A DNA stretch of 64,000 bases from Pontibacter amylolyticus (GTDB lineage Bacteria; Bacteroidota; Bacteroidia; Cytophagales; Hymenobacteraceae). The notes beneath the pieces are model-generated. The model searched no databases. It worked only from the letters and a program-made list of their open reading frames with translations, and had not been told where the DNA came from. Both the position numbers and the translations under genes were made by a program. The stretch spans positions 23,785 through 87,784 of the forward strand of contig NZ_BMFP01000007.1 in assembly GCF_014638845.1 (NCBI RefSeq), written 5' to 3'. Below, piece after piece: positions 56,686-64,000 of this stretch; positions within the stretch are counted from its first letter, which is position 1, and every line of letters begins with the position of its first letter.

Positions 56686-56713
56686 AAAGGCCCCGGATTG
56701 CTCCGGGGCCTTT
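56686..56713 (-). terminator. Terminator of rpsA
   Basis: Perfect stem AAAGGCCCCGG / CCGGGGCCTTT with 6-nt loop and T8 on the minus strand. Confidence 0.95.
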
Positions 56714-56735
56714 CTGTTATAGGACAAGCTTAGTA

Positions 56736-58622
56736 CTAAGCGTTGTTCTCTTCTTCAGCAGACGTGTCGTCAGAATCTTTTGCCTTTTTAGCGGCAGCGG
56801 CTTCCAATTTCTTCACGCCAGCTTCTTTCTCGTTGTCGAGCATCTTCTCTTTCAGAGCAGAAAGGGCATCCAGGTCACCAAGAGTAGACTTGTTCTCTAC
56901 TTCTTTCTGAACTTTTGGAGCCTTCTCCTTCTTCTCACCAGCAGCTGCAGGAGCAGCTTTCTTAGTGGCCTTCGCGATACGCGCGTTGTCAGCCTCAGAG
57001 TAAGTAGCTGTGTGCGAAAGGATGATCTTACGGTCGTCCTTAGAGAATTCAGTTACGCGGAAGTCAAGCGTTTCGCCTGCCTCTACCTGCGAACCGTCTT
57101 CTTTAGCAAGACCTTTCGGGAAAGAGAAACCTTCGATGCCGTATGGCAGCTCCAGTGTAGCGCCTCTGTCTGATTTCTCAAGTACAGTAGCTTTGTGCAC
57201 TGAACCTACGTTGAATACAGACTCGAATGTATCCCAAGGGTTCTCCTCCAGTTGCTTGTGACCAAGGGCCAGTCTTCTGTTCGCCACGTCCAGCTCCAGA
57301 ACAACTACGTCCAGGTTCTCACCAACTTTCACGAACTCAGATGGGTGCTTGATCTTCTTAGTCCATGACAGGTCAGATACGTGTACCAGACCATCAACAC
57401 CTTCTTCCAGCTCCAGGAACAGACCGAAGTTAGTCAGGTTACGAACTACGCCAGTGTGCTTCGTGCCAACTGCATACTTCGTGATAACGTCTTCTTTCGT
57501 CCAAGGATCTTCAGTAAGCTGCTTAATGCCCAAAGACATCTTGCGCTCTTCGCGGTCAAGCGTCAACACAACTGCCTCTACCTCATCGTTCTGCTTGATG
57601 AAGTCTTGTGGGTTGCGCAGGTGCTGTGACCAGCTCATTTCAGAAACGTGGATCAGGCCTTCAACACCTGGCATAAGCTCCAGGAATGCGCCGTAATCAG
57701 CCACGTTCACGATTCTACCCTTCACGCGTGAGCCAACTTCAATTTCAGCTGGCAGTGCGTCCCATGGGTGAGGAGTAAGCTGCTTCATGCCAAGAGAAAT
57801 ACGCTTCTTGTCATCATCGAAGTCAAGCACTACCACGTTCACCTTCTGGTCAAGGTTCAATACTTCTTCTGGGTGATTGATACGTCCCCAAGAGATATCT
57901 GTGATGTGAAGCAGACCGTCTACGCCACCAAGGTCGATGAACACACCGAAGTTTGTCATGTTCTTGATAACACCTTCCAGAACCTGACCTTTCTCCAGGT
58001 TGTTCAGGATGGCTGCACGCTGCTGCTCGAGGTCTTTCTCGATCAATACTTTGTGAGATACTACCACGTTGTCGAAAGCGGCGTTGATTTTCACAACTTT
58101 CACTTCCATCTTCTTACCAACGAACACGTCGAAGTCACGGATCGGCTTCACGTCGATCTGAGAACCTGGCAAGAAGGCTTCAACACCGTAGAGGTCCATG
58201 ATAAGACCACCTTTGGTTCTTCTCTTCACTACACCTTCCAGAACGTTGTCGTTCTCAAGCGCGTCATAGATCTTAGCCCAAGCGCTAACGATCTTCGCTT
58301 TCTTGCGGGAAAGGATCAACTGGCCGTTCGGGTCTTCTTGGTCTTCGATGAACACCTCAACCTCGTCGCCCACTTTCAGCTCAGGCAGGTCTCTGAATTC
58401 AGATACCGGCACCAGGCCGTCAGACTTGAAACCGATGTTCAGGATCACGTCACGCTCAGTGATACCTACCACGATTCCTTTAACAACCTCCTGCTCCTGA
58501 ACAGTAGTCAGGGTGTCGTCATACATTTTTTCCATTTCAGCGCGCTCGTCTTTGCTGTAGCCGCCACCGAAACCTTGGGTCTCAAACTTGTCCCAATCAA
58601 AATTGTCTGGAGAATTACTCAT
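56736..58622 (-). CDS. rpsA: 30S ribosomal protein S1
   Basis: A 628-residue protein with six S1 RNA-binding domains; typical blocks are GVVKRRTKGGLIMDLYGVEA, NMTNFGVFIDLGGVDGLLHI and NLTNFGLFLELEEGVDGLVH. Charged N- and C-terminal tails (the latter Ala/Lys/Glu-rich) fit the Bacteroidota form. It brings mRNA to the 30S subunit, which matters in a group that uses few Shine-Dalgarno sites. The gene has a biased codon use and no copy of the CAGGTATAG heptamer. Confidence 0.97.
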   Translation of the reverse strand: MSNSPDNFDWDKFETQGFGGGYSKDERAEMEKMYDDTLTTVQEQEVVKGIVVGITERDVILNIGFKSDGLVPVSEFRDLPELKVGDEVEVFIEDQEDPNGQLILSRKKAKIVSAWAKIYDALENDNVLEGVVKRRTKGGLIMDLYGVEAFLPGSQIDVKPIRDFDVFVGKKMEVKVVKINAAFDNVVVSHKVLIEKDLEQQRAAILNNLEKGQVLEGVIKNMTNFGVFIDLGGVDGLLHITDISWGRINHPEEVLNLDQKVNVVVLDFDDDKKRISLGMKQLTPHPWDALPAEIEVGSRVKGRIVNVADYGAFLELMPGVEGLIHVSEMSWSQHLRNPQDFIKQNDEVEAVVLTLDREERKMSLGIKQLTEDPWTKEDVITKYAVGTKHTGVVRNLTNFGLFLELEEGVDGLVHVSDLSWTKKIKHPSEFVKVGENLDVVVLELDVANRRLALGHKQLEENPWDTFESVFNVGSVHKATVLEKSDRGATLELPYGIEGFSFPKGLAKEDGSQVEAGETLDFRVTEFSKDDRKIILSHTATYSEADNARIAKATKKAAPAAAGEKKEKAPKVQKEVENKSTLGDLDALSALKEKMLDNEKEAGVKKLEAAAAKKAKDSDDTSAEEENNA

Positions 58623-58731
58623 AATGTTTTACTGCTCTGAAGAAGCCACCGACTTAGAGCAATAGGCCGGTTTGGTTTGGTTTTACATTTCCCCGAACGT
58701 GTTGCCGGGGCCATTCACTCGAATGAAGGGG

Positions 58732-58739
58732 CAAAAGTA
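58732..58739 (-). promoter_or_regulatory. -7 promoter box of rpsA
   Basis: CAAAAGTA on the plus strand is TACTTTTG on the minus strand, 110 nt before the rpsA start codon. It implies a leader of about 100 nt containing a CCCCGGCAAC...GTTCGGGG-type hairpin. Confidence 0.55.
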
Positions 58740-58917
58740 AGAAATACTTAGAAAACAAGCTAATATTTATAGGATAAGTTCCAAGAAGACTGTATTGGAT
58801 TAAGTTGCTGTAGTAGAGGGGATTGCCAAGGGTTGTATAGGTTTTGCTGTGCGGATGTCGCAAAGGCTGATTTCGAAAGGTATAGACTATACCTTGCTCT
58901 GGCTTGCAGGGCTTTGG

Positions 58918-59430
58918 ATGGCGTGAGCGTCCGCGCTCGTGTCTTCTAAAGTGAGGCCTCTTGCTCAGGTATAGGTATAGGTATAGCTAACTGTATTGCT
59001 TTGTAGCGGCGGCTGTTGCAGGTATAGCAACCTGCATTGCTCTGTAGCTTGCCCTGGCCGGGCGGGCCCTTCTTTTTGTCTTGACACAAAAAGAAGGCAA
59101 AAAAGTCAAGACTCCCCAAACTCGCTGAACGCTCGAACAGTGGGTAGTCATTTGGTGCACCTGGCTGAAGTGATCTGTTTCATTGCCAGCGGGGCAAGTT
59201 ACTCTTGCTATACCTGTCAGTGTTTGGTGTGTCAGTAACTACATAGCTTATACCTACGAAATGGCAGTTTCGGATTCCCCGCCTGGGGGAAGGGGCCCTC
59301 TTAAAGGACAAGGAGGGGTTAGGGGTGGTTGGACCCGGTAAAGCGAAAGAACTACTGAAACCATAATGCTATACCTGAAAACCGGCAGCGGCAGAGAGTC
59401 CCCCTTCGAAGGGAGCAGGGGGATGACAAT
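58918..59430 (-). repeat. Composite intergenic repeat, copy R
   Basis: Inverted copy of 50600-51240. It begins with GGCGTGAGCGTCCGCGCTCG, runs through three tandem AGGTATAG units at 58966-58985 and GCCCTGGCCGGGCGGGCCC, and ends in GGGGGATGACAATCATG. A hairpin CTTCTTTTTGTCTTGACACAAAAAGAAG lies at 59069-59096. Short open frames inside (58996-59238, 59366-59623) have no protein-like features and are not called. Confidence 0.85.
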
Positions 59431-59884
59431 CATGTACATGAAACTGCGGAAACTACAAGGTCTATCCTATACATTGGCAACTGCAGGAATTTCTCCCAGT
59501 GGTAAGGCCCCTCGACAAAGAAGAGGTCAGAAAGAAGACAATCTCCAACAGGCACAGCTACTACAGCCTCTAACAATGCAACAGCCCAAAGCCCACTCCG
59601 GGTTAATACTCTTTGCCAAATAAGAAGCCTGAAGACAACGGTCTTGCCATCAGTAACCCCTCTTCAAAAGGCGCATCCTATACCTTATCTATAACCGAGA
59701 TTTCCGTTGCCCCTCTGAAAAGCAGGTCACAATCCAACCACAACAGCCGCAAAACAGCTTACAAACCCCAGACACGACAAGTCAAAAACACAAGTCATAC
59801 CTTTACTATAGGTCAGCTACCAGTAAAATCTGAATACCAAAATGATAAACATACCTGACTAAATATATTAGCAACCTTATATTC
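59431..59884. other. Intergenic remainder before the HNH gene
   Basis: About 450 bp without a recognisable gene; one CTATACCT copy at about 59680. Nothing else identified. Confidence 0.45.
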
Positions 59885-60391
59885 CTACTTTTTGGCTACT
59901 TTCAGGTAGGCTTGCCAGTCCTCGTTCGAGTCGTTCAGGTGCTGTTGCAGGAAGGTATAGAGGGATGGACGAGAGGGGGTGCGGTGCAGTTTCAGGCCGG
60001 CTTCTTCGGGGGTTCGGTCGCCTTTGCGGGAGTTGCACCTGGAGCAGGCCGTTACGATGTTATACCAGCTGGTCTCCCCTCCCCTGGAACGGGGCAGCAG
60101 GTGGTCCAGGGTCAGGTTGCGGTTGGTGCCGCAGTACTGGCAAAGGAAGTTATCGCGCCGCAGGACGTTGTGCCTGCTAAGCGCTATACCATAATAAGGA
60201 ACTTTGACGTAGCGCTGCAGCCGGATGACCGAGGGAACAGGATAGGAAGTGCTGACAGTGCGCAGAACAGCGCCGTTGGCTTTGGAGATGAGCTCCGCTT
60301 TTTCGAGGTATACGAGCAAAAAGGCCCTGGTCACCGTGCAGACGGCGATCGCGCTGAAGTCCTGGTTTAATATCAGCACTTTGTCTCTCAT
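59885..60391 (-). CDS. HNH endonuclease family protein
   Basis: A 168-residue protein. The HNH zinc motif is complete: CQYCG, LTLDHLLPRSRGG and ACSRCNSRKGDRTPEEA. The N-terminal part (VLILNQDFSAIAVCTVTRAF) is the typical Bacteroidota extension. Probable nuclease; biological role unknown. No methylase or phage genes are adjacent. Confidence 0.88.
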   Translation of the reverse strand: MRDKVLILNQDFSAIAVCTVTRAFLLVYLEKAELISKANGAVLRTVSTSYPVPSVIRLQRYVKVPYYGIALSRHNVLRRDNFLCQYCGTNRNLTLDHLLPRSRGGETSWYNIVTACSRCNSRKGDRTPEEAGLKLHRTPSRPSLYTFLQQHLNDSNEDWQAYLKVAKK

Positions 60392-60474
60392 GACCTTGCT
60401 TTGAACTTATGCTATAGCTTCTACGAGAATTAACTAACTCGTTATAGCCTATGTTCAAAGAAAAACGCTGAAAA

Positions 60475-61251
60475 TCAGGAAAAAATACGCTTGATGATAC
60501 GTAGATTGTGGGAGTAGCGCTTGCGTTCGGCATTGTAAATACCGTTGTGGTCCAGCGTGTCGATGCGGATCTCGCCATGGGCGTGCATGATATGCTGGCC
60601 GTCCAGCATAATGCCCACATGGGTTATGCGACCCTCTTCGTTGGCAAAATAGGCCAGATCGCCGGGCTGCGTCTGGGTGGCAAAGTGCACCTCGTCCCCT
60701 ACCGCCACCTGCTGACTGGCGTCGCGGGGCAATTGGTAGCCGCAAAGGCCGTATACCTGCTGCGTAAAGCCCGAACAATCGATCCCAAACATGGACTTGC
60801 CACCCCACAGGTAGGGCGCTTTCAGGAAGCCAAGGGCCAGTTTGGCAAGCTGGGCCGTCGTAACCGGCACAGCGGGGTTCGTGGCACGGCCGCTGTACTG
60901 GTAGCTCTGCCCGTCGATGCGGAGGCTCATGCCATCGAAAAAGGGCAAATAAGCCCCTATACCTACCGGGATGCGCATATCGGCGTTGCTCACCACCTGC
61001 ACAATATCCAGCGCCCGCGGATGCTGCGCCGCCTTCCACTCCTGGTAATAGCCAGTCGACACAGGCACATATTGCTTGTAGTCAATCCAGCCGGTATACT
61101 CGTCGGAGGCCAACTTCACCTGCACCCAGTTCCCCTGCTTACTAAGTACCTCCAGGCACTCGCCAAAAAGCACCTGCGTTACCATTTCTGCCTTGTCAGA
61201 AGGCTCAGCGCGCATCGGCACCAGACTAAGCATGCATATTCCGTAGTCCAT
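60475..61251 (-). CDS. NlpC/P60 (C40) peptidase with SH3 domains
   Basis: A 258-residue cell-wall peptidase. SH3-like N-terminal region (about 1-130, VLSKQGNWVQVKLASDEYTG), then the catalytic domain YLWGGKSMFGIDCSGFTQQV with nucleophile Cys and RITHVGIMLDGQHIMHAHG with the catalytic His. It cuts peptidoglycan peptides, usually between D-Glu and a diamino acid. No signal peptide is visible, so it may act on imported muropeptides. Confidence 0.9.
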   Translation of the reverse strand: MDYGICMLSLVPMRAEPSDKAEMVTQVLFGECLEVLSKQGNWVQVKLASDEYTGWIDYKQYVPVSTGYYQEWKAAQHPRALDIVQVVSNADMRIPVGIGAYLPFFDGMSLRIDGQSYQYSGRATNPAVPVTTAQLAKLALGFLKAPYLWGGKSMFGIDCSGFTQQVYGLCGYQLPRDASQQVAVGDEVHFATQTQPGDLAYFANEEGRITHVGIMLDGQHIMHAHGEIRIDTLDHNGIYNAERKRYSHNLRIIKRIFS

Positions 61252-61255
61252 TTTT

Positions 61256-61502
61256 CTGTTGAGTGAATGAGTGAGTTGGTGATTGAGTGAGTTCTAATTT
61301 GGTGATGGAGCGACTGAGTGATTAAGCAAATGTATAAATTAAAAGGACATTGGTGTAGGAACAGGTCGCGACCTGTCCGAATCGTGCACGAGCTATACCT
61401 GCTCGAATTCTGCACTGCTATACGTGATTGAATCGTTCATCAATAAGCAATTAACAATTTAACCAATCACTAAATCACTCCATCACTAACTCACTCAATT
61501 AC
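61256..61502. repeat. Heptad-type repeat with inverted arms and GTCGCGAC element
   Basis: Left arm (61256-61325) has GAGTGAATGAGTGAG and TGATTGAGTGAG units; right arm (61440-61500) has the reverse complement, CAATCACTAAATCACTCCAT. In the core, 61355-61389 (centre GGTCGCGACC) recurs inverted at 62562-62596. Confidence 0.7.
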
Positions 61503-61976
61503 TTAATATCCGCTCCTGTCCAGTTCGCGTTTTATGTCCTTTGCTTTGATGTCTTCGCGCTTGTCGTGCAGCTTCTTACCGCGCGCCAGTGCAACCTCTA
61601 CTTTAGCAAAGCCGCGCTCGCTTATGAACATCCGGGTAGGGATCATCGTGACGCCCTGCTCCTGCACACCCTTCTCCAGCTTCCGGAGTTCGCTCTTGTT
61701 GACAAGGAGCTTGCGCACCCGCGTAGGCTCGTGGTTGAAGTGCGTGCCTTCGGTATAGGTGGAAATGTGCACATTGTGCAGGTATAGCTCGCCGTTGTGC
61801 AGCACACAGTAGCCGTCCTGCAGGTTCACCTGGCCCTCCCGGATCGATTTGATCTCCGTGCCTTTGAGCATGATGCCTGCCGTATACTTGTCCAGGAACT
61901 GGTACTCAAATGAAGCCCTGCGGTTCTGGATGTTGACGTGCTTCTTGATTCTGTCTTTATCTTTTGCTTTCGTCAT
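61503..61976 (-). CDS. smpB: SsrA-binding protein
   Basis: A 157-residue tmRNA partner for rescue of stalled ribosomes. Conserved: NRRASFEYQFLDKYTAGIML, GTEIKSIREGQVNLQDGYCV and a basic C-terminal tail (RGKKLHDKREDIKAKDIKRE). Stop 1 nt from the next upstream gene, so the two are probably co-transcribed. The ssrA RNA gene itself was not found here. Confidence 0.96.
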   Translation of the reverse strand: MTKAKDKDRIKKHVNIQNRRASFEYQFLDKYTAGIMLKGTEIKSIREGQVNLQDGYCVLHNGELYLHNVHISTYTEGTHFNHEPTRVRKLLVNKSELRKLEKGVQEQGVTMIPTRMFISERGFAKVEVALARGKKLHDKREDIKAKDIKRELDRSGY

Positions 61977-61977
61977 G

Positions 61978-62370
61978 CTATTTTGTTGGAGCCAGCACCC
62001 TGGCCAGTTTGTCTTTCTTTAAAATCTTCTGCCCGGTCTCTCCATCCGCCACCAGCCTGTCTCCGACCCGGGCCTCAAAGCTACAAATTACGCTGTTACC
62101 TTCCTGCGATTTTAGTTTTGCACTTATTTCAATAATATCACCCTCAAATGCCGGACTTTTATGATTGATAGTCAGAAAGGTACCTATACCCTCTTCATCT
62201 TTTTCTTTCATTTCCAACACAAACAGCCTACCTGCCCACTCAGCCGCCTGCGCCAGCGAAAAGGTAGAGCAAACCGCATGCACCAGCCCATCGTCAAAAC
62301 GTGCAAAGTCCGCCGCTGTTACCGTTTTGCGGTATACCTGCGTGTCGCCGATCTGGAAGGGGTGTTTCAT
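61978..62370 (-). CDS. Hot-dog fold thioesterase-like protein
   Basis: A 130-residue protein resembling fluoroacetyl-CoA thioesterase-type hot-dog proteins (FARFDDGLVHAVCSTFSLAQ, INHKSPAFEGDIIEISAKL). Likely acts on an acyl-CoA, substrate unknown. It precedes smpB with 1 nt between the genes. Confidence 0.7.
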   Translation of the reverse strand: MKHPFQIGDTQVYRKTVTAADFARFDDGLVHAVCSTFSLAQAAEWAGRLFVLEMKEKDEEGIGTFLTINHKSPAFEGDIIEISAKLKSQEGNSVICSFEARVGDRLVADGETGQKILKKDKLARVLAPTK

Positions 62371-62374
62371 TTTA

Positions 62375-62440
62375 GGTTGAGTGATTGAGTGATTGAGTGA
62401 ATGAGCGAGTTAGTGAATGGTTGAATGGTTGAATGAAAAA
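62375..62440. repeat. Heptad-type repeat
   Basis: GAGTGATTGAGTGATTGAGTG followed by GAATGGTTGAATGGTTGAATG units. Same family as the arrays at 42.7, 45.5 and 61.3 kb. Confidence 0.7.
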
Positions 62441-62552
62441 TTGTCAGAATCAGGATTTACAGGATTTTAAAATTTTCAGGATTAATACAGAAGAATAATC
62501 AATATTGAGAATCCTGTCAATCCATTAATCCTGTAAATCCTGATTCTGACAA
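62441..62552. repeat. Palindromic element with 26-bp perfect arms
   Basis: Arms 62441-62466 and 62527-62552 are exact reverse complements, beginning TTGTCAGAATCAGGATTTAC. Inner parts (TTTTCAGGATTAAT and ATTGAGAATCCTG) add more pairing. A partial copy of the arm lies at 50531-50547. Confidence 0.9.
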
Positions 62553-62561
62553 ACTATACCT

Positions 62562-62596
62562 GTGCACGACTCGGACAAGTCGCGACTTGCCCCTAC
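62562..62596 (-). repeat. 35-bp dispersed repeat with GTCGCGAC centre
   Basis: On the minus strand it reads GTAGGGGCAAGTCGCGACTT then GTCCGAGTCGTGCAC, matching 61355-61389 at all but about five positions. Confidence 0.7.
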
Positions 62597-62644
62597 AAAA
62601 AACTAATCCTGCAGTAACTTTATATTCACTCCAACACTCAATCA

Positions 62645-63652
62645 TCAAAACTTCATCCTCGGTTCCGGGCTCACGTACTGGTCAGCGAAGTCACCTTTAA
62701 GGTATTGGTAATGAGCTGTGATGGCTATCATACCTGCATTATCGGTGCAATACTGAAAAGCCGGGATGTAGACGTTCCAATCGTACTTTTTGGCGTAGTC
62801 CTGCAGGGCCTGGCGCAAGCCGGAATTGGCCGATACACCACCGGCAATCGCCACTTCTTTTATGCCCAGGTCCTTGGCTGCCTGTACCACTTTCTTTAGC
62901 AGGGTCTTAATCAGGGTATACTGCACGCTGGCACAGATATCGGCCAGGTTCTCCTGTACGAAGTTCGGGTTGTCTTTCGTTTTATCCTTAAGGAAATAGA
63001 GCACCGAAGTCTTGATGCCGCTGAACGAAAAGTCGTAGCCGGGCATGTTGCCAACCGGAAAAGCAAACGCCTTCGGGTTACCCTGGGCTGCCGTCTTATC
63101 GAGCATGGGTCCGCCAGGGTACGGCAGGCCCAGCATTTTGGCCGTCTTGTCGAAGGCCTCCCCTACGGCATCGTCCGTGGTCTGACCAATGATCTCCATG
63201 TCCAGGTGATCTTTTACGAGCACGATCTGGGTATGGCCACCGCTCACGGTCAGGCACAGGAACGGGAAGTTGGGTTTGGGATCGTCGATAAAGTGGGCCA
63301 GGATGTGCGCCTGCATGTGGTTTACATCGATGAGCGGGATGTTGAGGCCCAGTGCAAAGGACTTGGCAAAAGAGCTGCCGACCAGCAGGGCGCCGAGCAA
63401 GCCCGGGCCGCGGGTAAAAGCCACTGCATTTAAGTCAGATTTGTTTACATTTGCTACACTCAAGGCCTGTGCCACCACCGGAATGATGTTCTGCTGGTGT
63501 GCTCTCGAAGCAAGCTCCGGCACAACGCCGCCATATTTTTCATGAACGGCCTGAGTAGCAATAACATTCGACAAGACTTTGCCGCCACGTATAACGGCAG
63601 CAGATGTTTCGTCGCACGAAGATTCAATCGCTAATATTGTAGGTTCGGTCAT
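62645..63652 (-). CDS. tsaD: tRNA N6-threonylcarbamoyladenosine transferase TsaD
   Basis: A 335-residue ASKHA-fold ATPase that places the threonylcarbamoyl group on A37 of ANN-decoding tRNAs. Metal-binding HxxxH motif in DVNHMQAHILAHF, nucleotide motifs LAIESSCDETSAAVI and LTVSGGHTQIVLV, and AGGVSANSGLRQAL near the end. Full length. Confidence 0.97.
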   Translation of the reverse strand: MTEPTILAIESSCDETSAAVIRGGKVLSNVIATQAVHEKYGGVVPELASRAHQQNIIPVVAQALSVANVNKSDLNAVAFTRGPGLLGALLVGSSFAKSFALGLNIPLIDVNHMQAHILAHFIDDPKPNFPFLCLTVSGGHTQIVLVKDHLDMEIIGQTTDDAVGEAFDKTAKMLGLPYPGGPMLDKTAAQGNPKAFAFPVGNMPGYDFSFSGIKTSVLYFLKDKTKDNPNFVQENLADICASVQYTLIKTLLKKVVQAAKDLGIKEVAIAGGVSANSGLRQALQDYAKKYDWNVYIPAFQYCTDNAGMIAITAHYQYLKGDFADQYVSPEPRMKF

Positions 63653-63655
63653 CTT

Positions 63656-64000
63656 TTGGAAAAAGAACAGTCCATAAATTACTTCAAAGTTATAGGAAAA
63701 GCCATTCTAAAAATAGTTTTGGCGGTAATCCTGTTGCTTTTGGTGGCATTTGCGGTTGTCTTTGTGGCCATTCGCTATCCGGGCGTACAGACCAGGGTGG
63801 CCCAGAAAGCAGCCGAGTACATTTCCCGTACCATCGACCACGAGGTGACCATCGGCCGGGTAGACATTGAGTTCTTCAGCAATGTGATCCTGGAGCAGGT
63901 AAAGGTGCTCGACTACCGGGGCGAAGAACTTTTTTACGTGGGCCGTGCGGAGGCCGATATCAGTCTCTTCTCCATCTTTAAACCAAACACCCTGGGTATA
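63656..64000 (+). CDS. tamB: TamB-like translocation/assembly protein, 5' part only
   Basis: 115 codons run to the window edge without a stop. The only sensible start is a TTG at 63656 (LEKEQSINYFKVIGKAILK). A TM helix (IVLAVILLLLVAFAVVFVAI) is followed by PGVQTRVAQKAAEYISRTID and EVTIGRVDIEFFSNVILEQV, typical of the AsmA/TamB N-terminus. TamB helps move proteins or lipids to the outer membrane. It diverges from tsaD with only 3 nt between start codons. Confidence 0.75.
   Translation, partial: MEKEQSINYFKVIGKAILKIVLAVILLLLVAFAVVFVAIRYPGVQTRVAQKAAEYISRTIDHEVTIGRVDIEFFSNVILEQVKVLDYRGEELFYVGRAEADISLFSIFKPNTLGI

Noticed and set aside
54936-56735. Toxin-antitoxin pair in array 2
   Set aside because: The three genes are separated by attC-like sites, do not overlap and show no known toxin or antitoxin motif.
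58623-58740. Riboswitch in the rpsA leader
   Set aside because: Only a simple GC hairpin is visible; no known aptamer motif.
58996-59238. Open frame of 80 codons in the repeat downstream of 58.9 kb
   Set aside because: It lies wholly within the composite repeat, the matching part of copy L is not open in the same way, and the translation is Cys/Ser-rich without domain-like features.
59366-59858. Short open frames between the repeat and the HNH gene
   Set aside because: Composition is unlike proteins, there is no promoter or homology, and part overlaps the repeat.

Overview
The window reads as a chromosomal segment of a Bacteroidota bacterium of the Cytophagales/Hymenobacteraceae type, most likely Pontibacter or a close relative (inference). 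Reasons: a SusC/TonB-type CarboxypepD_reg domain, a type IX secretion sorting domain, promoter boxes of the form TAnnTTTG, few Shine-Dalgarno sites, DUF5683 in a parAB-dapB-lepB operon, and DUF5117-type metalloproteases. About 60 protein genes and one tRNA (Cys, GCA) are visible. No CRISPR array, prophage, transposase or rRNA operon is seen.

Layout. 0-5 kb: a von Willebrand A protein faces an ECF sigma factor / anti-sigma / HD-protein operon. 5-16 kb: alcohol dehydrogenase, SMP-30 lactonase, cytochrome c, a first zinc metalloprotease, a probable trimethylamine monooxygenase, a nonsense-interrupted type IX cargo gene and BrnQ. 16-26 kb: a degenerate pseudouridine synthase, pirin, a DJ-1/PfpI protein, cysteine synthase, DNA polymerase IV, a TPR protein and a second metalloprotease. 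26-38.8 kb: pyrG, yidC, lipoproteins, two YsnF/AvaK stress proteins, then a six-gene operon (MBL hydrolase, parA, parB, DUF5683, dapB, frameshifted lepB). 40-54.9 kb: ung, apaG, methyltransferases, kdsA, cphA, tRNA-Cys, acyltransferase, psuG and a RibD-like reductase. 56.7-64 kb: rpsA, HNH, NlpC/P60, smpB, a hot-dog protein, tsaD and the start of a TamB-like gene.

The most striking structure is a pair of integron-like gene-cassette arrays, at 38.95-40.11 kb (plus strand) and 54.98-56.55 kb (minus strand). Each holds short, visibly AT-rich orphan genes followed by attC-like sites of about 65-70 nt with a conserved core (TTCGGCTGmkGCCTC). The start of each cassette is the reverse complement of the start of its own 3' site, as expected for excisable circles. 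Both arrays begin with the same 46-bp leader (36 of 46 identical by eye), which looks like an attI. No integron integrase is in the window.

A second genome-wide signal is the motif CAGGTATAG/CTATACCTG. The core heptamer AGGTATA/TATACCT occurs about 125 times by hand count, against roughly 8 expected, on both strands and both in and between genes. It is missing from the cassettes and from rpsA. Intergenic DNA also carries several repeat families, including a composite element of about 0.5-0.7 kb present as an inverted pair around 51.2-58.9 kb.
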